Part shown: positions 56,194 to 64,000 of the stretch, piece by piece
How the letters are laid out: the number at the start of each line of letters is the position of its first letter
Numbering within the stretch: the first letter of the stretch is position 1
Source: Alloalcanivorax marinus
GTDB taxonomy: Bacteria; Pseudomonadota; Gammaproteobacteria; Pseudomonadales; Alcanivoracaceae
Assembly (NCBI RefSeq): GCF_016785095.1
Contig: NZ_JAEKJB010000006.1
Coordinates: 124,001-188,000 of the forward strand
DNA length: 64,000 nucleotides
Reading direction: 5' to 3'
Made by a program: the position numbers and the translations under genes
Notes under the pieces: model-generated
The model's input: the letters and a program-made list of their open reading frames with translations, nothing else
Told to the model about the DNA's origin: nothing
Databases searched by the model: none

Positions 56194-57227
56194 TTCGCGT
56201 ATTGCTCCTCGACGAAACCGTGCAGGCCGCGCACGGCCAGCGGCGCCCCGTCGGCGGGCCGCAACTCGCCATCGAAACGCCCGAACAGTTGATGAAAGTT
56301 GCTGGCGAACAGTCCCAGGTTGAGCCGTTCGCGATGACGCCCCAGGGGCGTGAAGGTCAGATCCACCCGACCGCAGCGGCTCACCACCCGCCACGGGGCC
56401 TGGAGATCATCGCGCCGGTAATCGAACCGGGTGCCCTCCACCTTGATCAATTCGCCGTCCAGCCACAAACAGTTTTCGCTGACACTGGTCTCGTTGACCC
56501 CGCAGGACAGATTCAGGCCCACCCGGTGGCCCTCCAGCCGGCCGGACAGGCAGGCCCAGTTCCAGAACGTTTCCCTGCGCATGTAACCCGCGGAAAAATC
56601 ATGGTGGCCACCGGCGCCGGGCAGGGCGCCCAGGTCCCGCTCGCCATCCTGGTCGCGCAGGGTGCCGGTCACGTCCACCCCGGCCACTTTGTTGGCGTAG
56701 GTCCAGCCGTTCACTCCAGTGCGCGTGCACAGCGACATGGGCCGGTAACCCACCGGCTCGGTTAGCGCCGTGCTCAGTTCCAGGTCGTTCAAGGACACCG
56801 TCAGGCTCTTGCGCCGTTCACCGTCGTCATTCTGTTCGTAACCCAGCCGGATCGACACGCCGCTTTGCTGGAAACGGCTCTCGCCCTGCAGGGGCGAATC
56901 GCTCATGGTCAGTGCCCGCCCCAGCGGCGAGCGCCAGGTATGCTCGCGCAACCGGCCACTGGCCGGCTCGAACACATAGAAAAACGCCAGCCCCAGGTAA
57001 GCGGTGTCCGCCAGGGCGCAGCCAATCAGCATCTCGTCGCTGACCAGCCCGAAATACTGGAACTGCTTGTAATGGAAACGACGCGCCCGTCGCGACGCCG
57101 GCGATCCCATGGGGCGCCGGTAATCGTGATCGCGGCCGTTGACGCGGGCCACGGTATCCGGAAACAGGCCCAGGCGGACCTGGCCATCCGGAGCGATCAG
57201 TTGAGAGGGTTGATCATCGAAGTGCAT
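56187..57227 (-). CDS. DUF2804 family protein
   Basis: This 346-residue protein resembles DUF2804 in length and in motifs such as RFHYKQFQYFGLVSDEMLIG and DFSAGYMRRETFWNWACLSG. The family is beta-rich (related to AttH/lipocalin-like tocopherol cyclase folds) and of unknown function. I start at MHFDDQPSQ; the longer frame adds 25 unlikely residues. It is upstream of the DUF4282 gene in one operon. Confidence 0.82.
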   Translation of the reverse strand: MHFDDQPSQLIAPDGQVRLGLFPDTVARVNGRDHDYRRPMGSPASRRARRFHYKQFQYFGLVSDEMLIGCALADTAYLGLAFFYVFEPASGRLREHTWRSPLGRALTMSDSPLQGESRFQQSGVSIRLGYEQNDDGERRKSLTVSLNDLELSTALTEPVGYRPMSLCTRTGVNGWTYANKVAGVDVTGTLRDQDGERDLGALPGAGGHHDFSAGYMRRETFWNWACLSGRLEGHRVGLNLSCGVNETSVSENCLWLDGELIKVEGTRFDYRRDDLQAPWRVVSRCGRVDLTFTPLGRHRERLNLGLFASNFHQLFGRFDGELRPADGAPLAVRGLHGFVEEQYAKW

Positions 57228-57349
57228 GCGGTGGGTCCCGATCCCCGGTGATTGTTCAAACGCCAACATAGCCAGGGCCCCCCGGAGGAGCAAGCGGGGC
57301 AAGGATCATGTCGGACAAGGACGCCCCGGCGCGCACGCCGGGGCCGGGG

Positions 57350-57898
57350 TCACGGGGTGGCGCTGCTCACGGACAGGTCTTCCAGGGTGCGGCGTACTTC
57401 TTCCGCCCATTGCAACCAGGCCCGTTGGTCGAGGATGCCGCGCCGCACGGTGAGATAGTTGAAGAGGTTGTCCTCCAGGCCCTCGTCGTCGAGACGCTTG
57501 GCCAGTGCCTCGAAGGTGGCGAGCCGTTCCCGTCTCTGTTTGGCCAGTTGCTCCAGTTCAGAGAGCAGGCTCTGGGTATCCGCCAGTTGCCCGCCGGCCA
57601 CCTTCACCATGAAGGCATCGCGGATGCGTGCCGGGCCCGCCGGCTTCTTTAGCCATCGGATCAGTTCCTCGCGGCCCTCGTCGGTGAGTTGGTAAAGCTT
57701 TTTGTCCGGTTTCCCTTCCTGGGGAACATGGCGGTAGCTGACCATGTTCTGTTCATTGAGTTTTCCCAACTCCAGATAAATCTGTTGATGGGTGGCGTTC
57801 CAGACCAGGCCAATGCTGTTGGCGAATTCCCTTGCGAGGTCATAGCCGCTCGCTTCCTGGTCTTGCAGTAGGACAAGAATGGCATGGCGCAATGACAC
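57350..57898 (-). CDS. PadR-family transcriptional regulator
   Basis: A 182-residue regulator with a PadR winged helix (residues 1-90; ILVLLQDQEASGYDLAREFA and NATHQQIYLELGKLNEQNMV) and a C-terminal helical dimer domain (LSELEQLAKQRRERLATFEA). The start is a GTG with GAGGAG 7 bp upstream. Many relatives control phenolic-acid or lipid genes. It lies upstream of the DUF2804-DUF4282 pair on the same strand, 120 bp away. Confidence 0.92.
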   Translation of the reverse strand: MSLRHAILVLLQDQEASGYDLAREFANSIGLVWNATHQQIYLELGKLNEQNMVSYRHVPQEGKPDKKLYQLTDEGREELIRWLKKPAGPARIRDAFMVKVAGGQLADTQSLLSELEQLAKQRRERLATFEALAKRLDDEGLEDNLFNYLTVRRGILDQRAWLQWAEEVRRTLEDLSVSSATP

Positions 57899-58065
57899 GG
57901 CGGGCTCCTCGTTCGTTCGTTATCGTCATTCTGTTTTGATAGTAGAGAGCCGCCGAAGCGCTGCGCAATCCGTTGTATAAGCACTTTTGTAAAAACTTAG
58001 TGACGTTCGTTCCGTTCCCGGTACGAGCGTAAGTATTTGTTATCAGGGTGTTTTCTTGAGTGACC

Positions 58066-58086
58066 GAAAAGGCGGTGGTCACCGCC
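58066..58086 (-). terminator. terminator after the 225-residue hypothetical gene
   Basis: On the minus strand GGCGGTG-AC-CACCGCC is followed by TTTTC, a few bases after the stop of the gene at 58095. The rest of 57899-58094 is AT-richer promoter DNA for the PadR gene. Confidence 0.7.
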
Positions 58087-58094
58087 GGCGATCG

Positions 58095-58772
58095 TCAGTG
58101 ACGCACCTGCATACCCAGGTAGTAAAGCGCTGATTGGGTCAACTGTTCGTCACTAAGATTGGGAATCACCTTGTTGATAACGCCGTAGCTGGCCTTGCGG
58201 GTGGTGTCCACGCCCACCGAAGCCACCCGGCGCAGGATCGGGCCGAAGCCGAGCAGGTCGATGGGTTTATTGAAATACCAGTGCAGAGCCTGGTCGGTAA
58301 TGCCGCGCAGGTAATGGACCATGTCCTCGCGGGCCCCCTCGAAATGGCCTTCCTCGGTGCGTTGCGCCAGCCGCCGCCCGCGCTCGGCCAGGCCCGGCTC
58401 GACCGGGAAGGCCACGTACCAGAAGGCGTGCCGTGGCCCGGGGAAACGGATGCTGTCCATGTAGTCCGCGGCGGCGCGATTCTGGTTCAGATCCATTTTG
58501 CGCGCGCTGCGACCGATCACCAGGCGGGTCGCCTTGGAGATGGTGTCCGCCGCCAGCCGTACCAGGCGTTGCTGGGTGGTGCTCAGGCCGGAGTAGGACG
58601 CCGGGGTCAGGAAGAAGGCGTCCAACGATTCCTGAATGAAGGTGGTCATGATGTCTTCCACCACCTTCGGTTCCGGCGCGCGAGCCCCATGGCGCATGCG
58701 TTCGATGAAGCCGTCGGTGAGTTGGTGGAGGCGGGCGCTGCTGCGGAAGGCGATATAGGTTTTTGTTGTCAT
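58095..58772 (-). CDS. conserved hypothetical protein, function unknown
   Basis: I do not recognise this 225-residue protein. It is mostly helical by eye, without a signal peptide or clear membrane span. Notable stretches are TTFIQESLDAFFLTPASYSG and HYLRGITDQALHWYFNKPID. I start at MTTKTYIAF, which has AGGGA 11 bp upstream; the longer frame enters the divergent promoter shared with the YbjN-like gene. Confidence 0.75.
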   Translation of the reverse strand: MTTKTYIAFRSSARLHQLTDGFIERMRHGARAPEPKVVEDIMTTFIQESLDAFFLTPASYSGLSTTQQRLVRLAADTISKATRLVIGRSARKMDLNQNRAAADYMDSIRFPGPRHAFWYVAFPVEPGLAERGRRLAQRTEEGHFEGAREDMVHYLRGITDQALHWYFNKPIDLLGFGPILRRVASVGVDTTRKASYGVINKVIPNLSDEQLTQSALYYLGMQVRH

Positions 58773-58926
58773 GAACGGAAAATCCCTGAAAGGTAAACAG
58801 CTTGTATCGCGGGCAATGATAACCACCGTCGTGGCGGCGGGCGCAAGCGCCGCTTTTTTCCGATGCGGGCCTTTCCTTTGTGGCGGGAATGCCGGATCAT
58901 GCGCCCCCGGATAAAGGAGTGAGCCG

Positions 58927-59403
58927 ATGCTGACGGTGGTCACGCCGGACGCGGAACAAGTCACGCGCTGGCTGGAACAGGCCAACATTCAATACTACAT
59001 CTGCGATCAGTGCCATGGTCTGCACCTGTCCGAGCTGCAAGGCCGGGAAGGGGTGGTGGACGCCCGCCTGTTCGTGGAGGAAGACGGCGTGTTGCTGTCC
59101 ACGGAACTGGAGCTGCGGCCCGCGGCGATCTTCGTGGCGCAGGCTGATCTGTCCCGGCTCAACGTGGATTACCCCTCCCTGAAAGTGTTCCTGGACGTCA
59201 ACGACGATGCCATGCCGCGCATGGTGGCCTGCGACCTGCTGTTCGGTCGCCAGGGCGTCACCTTCGACCAGTTCATCTACTTCGTGCAGGCGACGCTGGA
59301 CGCCACCGTGCAGTTGCTGGAAGATTGCCAGCAGGCGGACTGGCTGATCTGGCCGGACCCGGACGAGGAAGACGGCCCCGCGGAGCCCGGCGCCCTGCAC
59401 TGA
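58927..59403 (+). CDS. YbjN-domain protein
   Basis: A 158-residue protein of the YbjN family (type III secretion chaperone-like fold): VTRWLEQANIQYYICDQCHG at the N-terminus and a Glu/Asp-rich C-terminal tail (WPDPDEEDGPAEPG). YbjN-like proteins are linked to stress and motility regulation without a defined activity. AAAGGAG lies 6 bp before the ATG. The next gene begins just after, or overlaps, its stop region. Confidence 0.85.
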   Translation: MLTVVTPDAEQVTRWLEQANIQYYICDQCHGLHLSELQGREGVVDARLFVEEDGVLLSTELELRPAAIFVAQADLSRLNVDYPSLKVFLDVNDDAMPRMVACDLLFGRQGVTFDQFIYFVQATLDATVQLLEDCQQADWLIWPDPDEEDGPAEPGALH

Positions 59404-59482
59404 GGACACGACCCTGAACAATCCTGCCGATTGGATCGGCGGCCCCGGCGGCGATCGTTGCCAGCGGCTGATCGATGATCTG

Positions 59483-60079
59483 GTGGCGCGCCACTACGCG
59501 GTGGCGCCGGACTATTTCCCCGCCCATCTGGTGCGCGCCCTGCGCCGCGAGGCATTGCTGCGCCACCGCCGTGGCGAATTCCAGGAAGCCGGCATCGGTC
59601 GTGGCCAGGAGCAGCACCGCAATACCCGCGTACGCCGGGACCGCACCCGCTGGCTGGATGGCTCCACCCTGGCCCAGTGTCACCTGCTCGATGAAATGGA
59701 GCAGCTGCGGCTGTCCGTGAACCGGGCCCTGTTCCTGGGGCTGTTCGACCTGGAAGCCCACTTCGCCGTCTATGACCCCGGCGCCTTCTACCGCCGGCAC
59801 CTGGACGCCTTCAACGGCAACAATGGCCGTGTGCTCTCGGCGGTGCTGTATCTGAATGACCAGTGGCGCGACGACGACGGTGGCCGCCTGCGCCTGTGGG
59901 CGCGGCCGGATGCGGTGACGCCGGCCATGGAGGTGACGCCCCGGGCCGGTACCCTGGTGTGCTTTCTCAGCGAGCACATTCCCCACGAGGTGATGGAAGC
60001 AAGCCGCCAGCGGCTCAGCATCGCCGGCTGGTTCCGCTGCAACAACAGCACCACCCTGGCCGCCGACCCGGCCCGCTGA
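59483..60079 (+). CDS. 2-oxoglutarate/Fe(II) dioxygenase (PKHD-type)
   Basis: A protein of at least 198 residues with a double-stranded beta-helix iron site: HxD in FYRRHLDAFNG, a distal His in EHIPHEVME and the 2-oxoglutarate Arg in SRQRLSIAGWF. It probably hydroxylates a protein or small molecule. The first canonical start is GTG 59483, but the same frame extends upstream as amphipathic helix RCQRLIDDLVARHYAVAPDY, normal for the family. Translation may begin at CTG 59414, which has AGGA upstream. Confidence 0.85.
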   Translation: MARHYAVAPDYFPAHLVRALRREALLRHRRGEFQEAGIGRGQEQHRNTRVRRDRTRWLDGSTLAQCHLLDEMEQLRLSVNRALFLGLFDLEAHFAVYDPGAFYRRHLDAFNGNNGRVLSAVLYLNDQWRDDDGGRLRLWARPDAVTPAMEVTPRAGTLVCFLSEHIPHEVMEASRQRLSIAGWFRCNNSTTLAADPAR

Positions 60080-60101
60080 TCGCGGGCCGCGTCAAAAAGC
60101 C

Positions 60102-60129
60102 CTTGAAATCCGTTCCCCGACCCCTAAAT
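60102..60129 (+). promoter_or_regulatory. sigma-32 (heat-shock) promoter of the small heat-shock gene
   Basis: CTTGAA (60102-60107), a 13-bp spacer, and CCCCTAAAT (60121-60129) match the RpoH consensus (CTTGAAA / CCCCATnT). The start codon is about 100 bp downstream. Confidence 0.82.
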
Positions 60130-60229
60130 AAGAAAGCGTGACAGCTTTAGCCGGCTAACCCGTCACGACACTGACTTTGTCCTTTCGGTCGCCTTCGGGG
60201 ACCGTTCGAGATGGATTGGAGGTAACGTG

Positions 60230-60679
60230 ATGAACACCTTGGCCCCCCTGTTCCGACATTCCGTGGGGTTTGACCGCTTCGACGACTGGCTGGAAAGCGT
60301 GCTGCGCTCCGATCAGTCCAATGGCTACCCGCCCTACGACATCATCCGCGAGGAAGACGGCACCTACCGCGTGATCATGGCGGTGGCCGGTTTCTCCCGC
60401 GATGAGCTGGACATCACCGTCCAGGAGAACCTGCTGCGCATCACCGGTAAGCCCCGCGATGGCGAGGACCCGAACCGGACCTGGTTGCACCGCGGCATCG
60501 CCCGCCGTGCTTTCGAGCGCAGCTTCCGCCTGGCCGACCATGTGCAGGTGGAAGGCGCCCGCTTCGAGGACGGCCTGCTGGTGGTGGCCCTGACCCGGGT
60601 CGTGCCCGAGTCCGCCAAGCCCCGCCAGGTACCGATCAACGGCGGTGGCGACACCCTGGACGGGCAATCCGCCGAATAA
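60230..60679 (+). CDS. Hsp20/alpha-crystallin small heat-shock protein (IbpA-like)
   Basis: A 149-residue chaperone. The N-terminal arm reads LFRHSVGFDRFDDWLESVLR, the alpha-crystallin domain spans about 37-130 (YPPYDIIREEDGTYRVIMAV; GIARRAFERSFRLADHVQVE), and a short tail follows. RQVPINGGG holds an IxI-like tail motif only weakly. It holds unfolded proteins during heat stress. GGAGGT lies 8 bp before the ATG. The promoter is sigma-32 type, and the ~100-nt leader could fold as an RNA thermometer. Confidence 0.95.
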   Translation: MNTLAPLFRHSVGFDRFDDWLESVLRSDQSNGYPPYDIIREEDGTYRVIMAVAGFSRDELDITVQENLLRITGKPRDGEDPNRTWLHRGIARRAFERSFRLADHVQVEGARFEDGLLVVALTRVVPESAKPRQVPINGGGDTLDGQSAE

Positions 60680-60767
60680 ATCGGCGCCCGGCGCGCCGGC
60701 CCGGCCCGGGTGCTTGCAAAGCCCCGGGCCTTTGGCCACAATGCGCGCTCGCTGAAAGGCGAGCGAT

Positions 60768-60877
<110 letters not shown>

Positions 60878-60981
60878 TCCATTCCTTCCCCCCGCTTTCC
60901 CCGATTCGCTGTCTAAAACGCTCCGGATTCGCTAGCATACGGGTTTTCCTGAAGCCCCGAATGCCGTCCGGCTGGAGAGCG

Positions 60982-62988
60982 ATGAGTTACCAGGTTCTAG
61001 CCCGCAAGTACCGCCCGCGCACCTTCGATGAACTGGTGGGCCAGGAGCACGTCTCCCGGGCGCTGACCCATGCCCTGGACCAGGACCGCCTGCACCACGC
61101 CTACCTGTTCACCGGTACCCGAGGCGTGGGCAAGACCACCATCGCGAGGATTCTGTCGCGCTGCCTCAATTGCGAGGAGGGCGTCAGCAGCCAGCCCTGC
61201 GGCGTGTGCCCCACCTGCCAGGAAATCAACGAAGGCCGCTTCGTGGACCTGATCGAGGTGGACGCCGCCAGCCGCACCAAGGTGGAGGACACTCGCGAGC
61301 TGCTGGAGAACGTGCAGTACGCGCCCACCCGGGGCCGCTACAAGGTGTACCTGATCGACGAGGTGCACATGCTCTCGGCCCATTCCTTCAACGCCTTGCT
61401 GAAGACGCTGGAGGAGCCGCCGCCCCATGTGAAATTCCTGCTCGCCACCACCGATCCGCAGAAGATGCCGGTGACGATCCTGTCGCGCTGCCTGCAGTTC
61501 AGCCTCAAGGCGCTGCCGGCGGAGCTGATCGCCGGGCATCTCAAGACGCTGCTGGAACGGGAGATGATCCGTTTCGAGGAGCCGGCGCTGTTGGCCCTGG
61601 GCCGTGCCGCCCAGGGTTCCATGCGCGACGCCCTCAGCCTCACCGACCAGGCCATCGCCTTCGGCGGCGAGCAGCTCACGGAGCAGGCGGTGGCGGCCAT
61701 GCTCGGCACCGTCGACCGTGGCCATGTGCGTACCCTGCTGCAGGCCCTGGGCGGCGGCGAGGCGGCCGGCGTGCTGCGTGCCCTGGCCGGCATCGCCGAG
61801 CACGCGCCGGATGAGCTGGCGCTGCTCGACGAGGTGGTGGCGGCACTGCACGAACTGGCGGTGATCCAGGCGCTGGGCGGCGAAGGCGCCGACGCGGACA
61901 TGGTGGCGCTGGCCGCCGTGTTCCAGGCGGAACAGATTCAGCTGTATTACGACGTGGCGCTGCGGGGGCGCCGGGATGTCCAGGAGGCGCCGGATGCCCG
62001 CGCCGCCCTGGAGATGATCCTGTTGCGCATGGTGCTGTTTTCTCCGCGCGGCGTCCTGCCTGGCGGGGAGGCCCGGGCCCCGGCAAAAAAGCCTGAGCCG
62101 GCGCCCGCCGCCGGTGCCACCGGCGACGTCCCCTCCACCATGAACACCCCGGCCGGGGACGTGGCGGCCAGCACGCCCACCGCCACCCCCGGTGACCTGC
62201 GCGCGCTGCTCGGCGACGACCGGGCGCCCCGGCGCCAGGCCGCCGCCGAACCTCCGGCGCGGCCCGCCCCGGCCAGCCCGGCGCCGGCCCCGTCCTCCGG
62301 TGACGGTAACGGTGACGACGCGCCGCCCTGGAACGAGGAGCCGCCACCCTGGGACGAAGCACCTCCGGCCATGACGGATGGCGCGCCGCCGGCGCCCCCG
62401 GCGGACACGCCGCCCCGGGCTCCGGCGAGTTCCCAGGCTCCGGCGCCTGACAGGGCTCCAGCGCCTGACAGGGCTCCGGCGCCGGACAGAGCTCCAGTGC
62501 CTGACAGGAGCGCGGCCCGGATCGAGGCCCAGGCGCCGGCCCCGGCCCCGGCCAAGGCCCAGGAACCGCCGCTGCCGCTGGCCGAGCCCGAATCCGACCG
62601 GGACGTGGGCTCCTGGTGGGCGGCCCTGGTGGAGCGCCTGCCCCTGGAAGGCACGGTACGCAACCTGGCCCGCAACGCGGTGCTGGCCCAGCGTCAGGAC
62701 GACCAGTGGACCCTCAAGCTGGCCACCGGCCACCAGGTGCTGGTCAACCAGGATCGCACCCAGGAACTGGCCGGCGCCTTGAGCGATTATTTCCAGCGCC
62801 GCATCCGGCTCAGCCTGGAATTCGAGGCGGACGCCGGCGACACCCCGGAGGCCCTGGACCAGGAGCGGCGGCGGCAACGTCTGGCGGAGGCCCGCCAGGC
62901 GCTGCTCGACGACGGCACCGTCAAGACCCTGATGGAACGCTTCAATGCCCGGCTGGATGAAGCCAGCATCCGTCCCCGGGAAGACTGA
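60982..62988 (+). CDS. dnaX: DNA polymerase III tau (and gamma) subunit
   Basis: A 668-residue tau subunit. It has the clamp-loader AAA+ core (Walker [15 protein letters not shown], zinc Cys in CLNCEEG and CGVCPTC, Walker [12 protein letters not shown] motif ILSRCLQF) through about residue 365. A long Pro/Ala/Asp linker follows (about 366-545), then the C-terminal domain that binds the polymerase and DnaB (about 546-668). A slippery heptamer at codon 369-370 predicts a short gamma form. The start at [12 protein letters not shown] is the family norm. Confidence 0.97.
   Translation: MSYQVLARKYRPRTFDELVGQEHVSRALTHALDQDRLHHAYLFTGTRGVGKTTIARILSRCLNCEEGVSSQPCGVCPTCQEINEGRFVDLIEVDAASRTKVEDTRELLENVQYAPTRGRYKVYLIDEVHMLSAHSFNALLKTLEEPPPHVKFLLATTDPQKMPVTILSRCLQFSLKALPAELIAGHLKTLLEREMIRFEEPALLALGRAAQGSMRDALSLTDQAIAFGGEQLTEQAVAAMLGTVDRGHVRTLLQALGGGEAAGVLRALAGIAEHAPDELALLDEVVAALHELAVIQALGGEGADADMVALAAVFQAEQIQLYYDVALRGRRDVQEAPDARAALEMILLRMVLFSPRGVLPGGEARAPAKKPEPAPAAGATGDVPSTMNTPAGDVAASTPTATPGDLRALLGDDRAPRRQAAAEPPARPAPASPAPAPSSGDGNGDDAPPWNEEPPPWDEAPPAMTDGAPPAPPADTPPRAPASSQAPAPDRAPAPDRAPAPDRAPVPDRSAARIEAQAPAPAPAKAQEPPLPLAEPESDRDVGSWWAALVERLPLEGTVRNLARNAVLAQRQDDQWTLKLATGHQVLVNQDRTQELAGALSDYFQRRIRLSLEFEADAGDTPEALDQERRRQRLAEARQALLDDGTVKTLMERFNARLDEASIRPRED
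62065..62114 (+). promoter_or_regulatory. programmed -1 frameshift signal of dnaX
   Basis: The heptamer A-AAA-AAG lies in the correct frame at 62085-62091. After a -1 slip the next codons are GCC TGA, ending a gamma subunit of about 371 residues. A Shine-Dalgarno-like GGGGAGG lies 13 nt upstream (62065-62071). A GC-rich stem CCGGCG/CGCCGG (62098-62103 with 62109-62114) lies 6 nt downstream. These are the elements of the E. coli dnaX signal. Confidence 0.9.
62437..62508 (+). repeat. four 18-bp tandem repeats in the dnaX linker
   Basis: GCTCCRGCGCCTGACAGG occurs four times with a few changes, encoding APAPDR three times and APVPDR once. It is in the tau-specific linker after the frameshift site. 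Confidence 0.9.
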
Positions 62989-63007
62989 ACCGACAACCGA
63001 GGTTGCC

Positions 63008-63325
63008 ATGGATTTCGACATGAACAACCTCCTGCAGCAGGCCCAGGCCATGCAGGAGAAGATGAAAAAGGCCCAGGAAGACGCCGCCAATGCCGAGGTC
63101 ACCGGCGAAGCCGGGGCCGGCCTGGTCAAGGTGGTCATGAACGGTCGCCACGACGTCAAGAGCGTGGCCATCGATGACAGCCTGATGAGCGAGGATAAGG
63201 ACATGCTCGAGGATCTGCTCGCCGCCGCGGTCAATGACGCCGTGCGTCGCGTGGAGCGCCAGCAGCAGGAATCCATGAAGGGCATGGCTGAAGGCTTTCC
63301 GTTCCCGCCGGGCTTCAAGCCGTGA
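63008..63325 (+). CDS. ybaB: YbaB/EbfC nucleoid-associated protein
   Basis: A 105-residue protein with an N-terminal helix ([20 protein letters not shown]) and the YbaB fold ([20 protein letters not shown]). It binds DNA as a dimer. It lies between dnaX and recR, the usual arrangement, and its stop overlaps the recR GTG start. Confidence 0.96.
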   Translation: MDFDMNNLLQQAQAMQEKMKKAQEDAANAEVTGEAGAGLVKVVMNGRHDVKSVAIDDSLMSEDKDMLEDLLAAAVNDAVRRVERQQQESMKGMAEGFPFPPGFKP

Positions 63326-63918
63326 AGCATCCGCCCCTGGTGGAAACGCTGATCGAGGCCTTTACCTGCCTGCCCGGGGTGGGGCCCCGATCCGCTCAGC
63401 GCATGGCCTATACCCTGCTGGAAAGGGGCCGCGACGATGGCCGCGCCCTGGCCGCCGCGCTCTCCGGGGCCATGGACGGCGTGCGCCAGTGCAAGCGCTG
63501 CCGCAACTACGCCGAGGACGAGCTGTGCCCGATCTGCCAGGACCCGCGCCGTGATGCCGGGCTGGTGTGCATCGTCGCGTCGCCGGCGGATGTGCTGGCG
63601 GTGGAACAATCCGGCGAGTACCGGGGCCATTATTTCGTGCTCATGGGCCAGCTTTCACCGCTGGACGGCATCGGCCCCCGCGAACTGGGGCTGGACGTGC
63701 TTGAAGCGCGCCTCAACGAAGGGCAGATTCAGGAACTGATCCTGGCCACCGGCACCACCGTGGAAGGCGAGGCCACCGCCCACTACGTGCTCGATCTGGC
63801 CCGGGAGGCCGGCGTCAATGTGTCGCGCATCGCCCAGGGCGTGCCCATGGGCGGAGACCTGGAATTCGTCGACGGCGCCACCCTGGCCCAGGCCCTGCGC
63901 GGCCGCCGACCGTTCTGA
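63322..63918 (+). CDS. recR: recombination mediator RecR
   Basis: A 198-residue RecR. It has the helix-hairpin-helix [20 protein letters not shown], a zinc finger ([16 protein letters not shown]) and a Toprim domain (about 80-175; [20 protein letters not shown]). It acts with RecF and RecO in gap repair. The start is a GTG overlapping the ybaB stop (GTGA). Confidence 0.97.
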   Translation: MKHPPLVETLIEAFTCLPGVGPRSAQRMAYTLLERGRDDGRALAAALSGAMDGVRQCKRCRNYAEDELCPICQDPRRDAGLVCIVASPADVLAVEQSGEYRGHYFVLMGQLSPLDGIGPRELGLDVLEARLNEGQIQELILATGTTVEGEATAHYVLDLAREAGVNVSRIAQGVPMGGDLEFVDGATLAQALRGRRPF

Positions 63919-63979
63919 TGGACTCGGGATGCAGGATGCATCCTGAAGCGCGCCTCGCCAGGGGCGCAAAGGAGGAGTG

Positions 63980-64000
63980 ATGAAAACGATTCTGGTCACC
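63980..64000 (+). CDS. first seven codons of a gene cut by the window edge
   Basis: ATGAAAACGATTCTGGTCAC is preceded by AGGAGG-like GGAGGAG five bases upstream. It reads MKTILVT, the kind of first beta-strand seen in Rossmann-fold or response-regulator proteins. Too little is present to name it. Confidence 0.6.

Noticed and set aside
60997..63630. 877-codon minus-strand frame opposite dnaX and ybaB
   Set aside because: It is a codon-bias shadow covering three certain genes, with long Arg/Gly/His-rich low-complexity stretches.

Overview
The window is chromosomal DNA from a GC-rich gammaproteobacterium. The core blocks pncC-recA-recX ... alaS-lysC-csrA-tRNA-Ser(GCU) and ffs-dnaX-ybaB-recR, the Pseudomonas-type CysI, Fur and argC type 2, and the many acyl-CoA and thioesterase genes suggest a Pseudomonas-related marine lineage, most likely the Alcanivorax/Alloalcanivorax group. 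This placement is inferred from gene content and not from a search. There is no transposase, integrase, phage or CRISPR gene.

Layout. 0-2 kb: the 3' part of a JetAB/MksFE (Wadjet/MukBEF-like condensin) operon, cut by the window edge. 2-11 kb: a MocR regulator, sulfite reductase with DUF934, a PhoX-like Tat lipoprotein, argC, fur, two hot-dog thioesterases and pseudoazurin. 11-13.4 kb: pncC, LexA-boxed recA, recX. 13.4-25.3 kb: an accessory catabolic island inserted between recX and alaS. It holds a TauE/SafE permease; a translationally coupled trio of LigB-type extradiol dioxygenase, alpha/beta hydrolase and LigC-like dehydrogenase; a divergent LysR; an NMT1/THI5-type ABC importer; and an aspartate-dehydrogenase-like protein, a flavin monooxygenase resembling pyridine-ring-opening oxygenases, a D-2-hydroxyacid dehydrogenase, a VOC protein and a PhyH dioxygenase. 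I read it as an uncharacterised pathway for uptake and ring cleavage of a (hetero)aromatic acid.

25.5-30 kb: alaS, lysC, csrA, tRNA-Ser. 30-30.4 kb: an unusual gene-free stretch with an inverted copy of the tRNA 3' end and an array of GC-rich hairpins. 30.4-36.7 kb: a beta-helix/diheme cytochrome fusion lipoprotein, a chemoreceptor, and a DAHP synthase preceded by a 38-codon leader peptide rich in Phe, Tyr and Trp with an attenuator terminator. 36.8-43.4 kb: cydDC facing cydABX (cytochrome bd). 43.4-49.2 kb: a FixLJ-type two-component pair, acyl-CoA synthetase, thiolase. 49.5-54.7 kb: pyrC, a COG0523 GTPase with a DUF2796 (ZrgA-like) protein, an SMR pump, a long acetyl-CoA hydrolase/transferase. 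54.7-60 kb: pirin, DUF4282, DUF2804, PadR, hypothetical, YbjN and 2OG-Fe(II) genes. 60-64 kb: a sigma-32-type promoter and small heat-shock protein, 4.5S RNA, dnaX with a programmed -1 frameshift signal, ybaB, recR and the first codons of a further gene.

REP-like palindromes (GTAGGAGCGGCTTYAGCCGCGAT type) occur at several gene ends and in two cases run into coding sequence.
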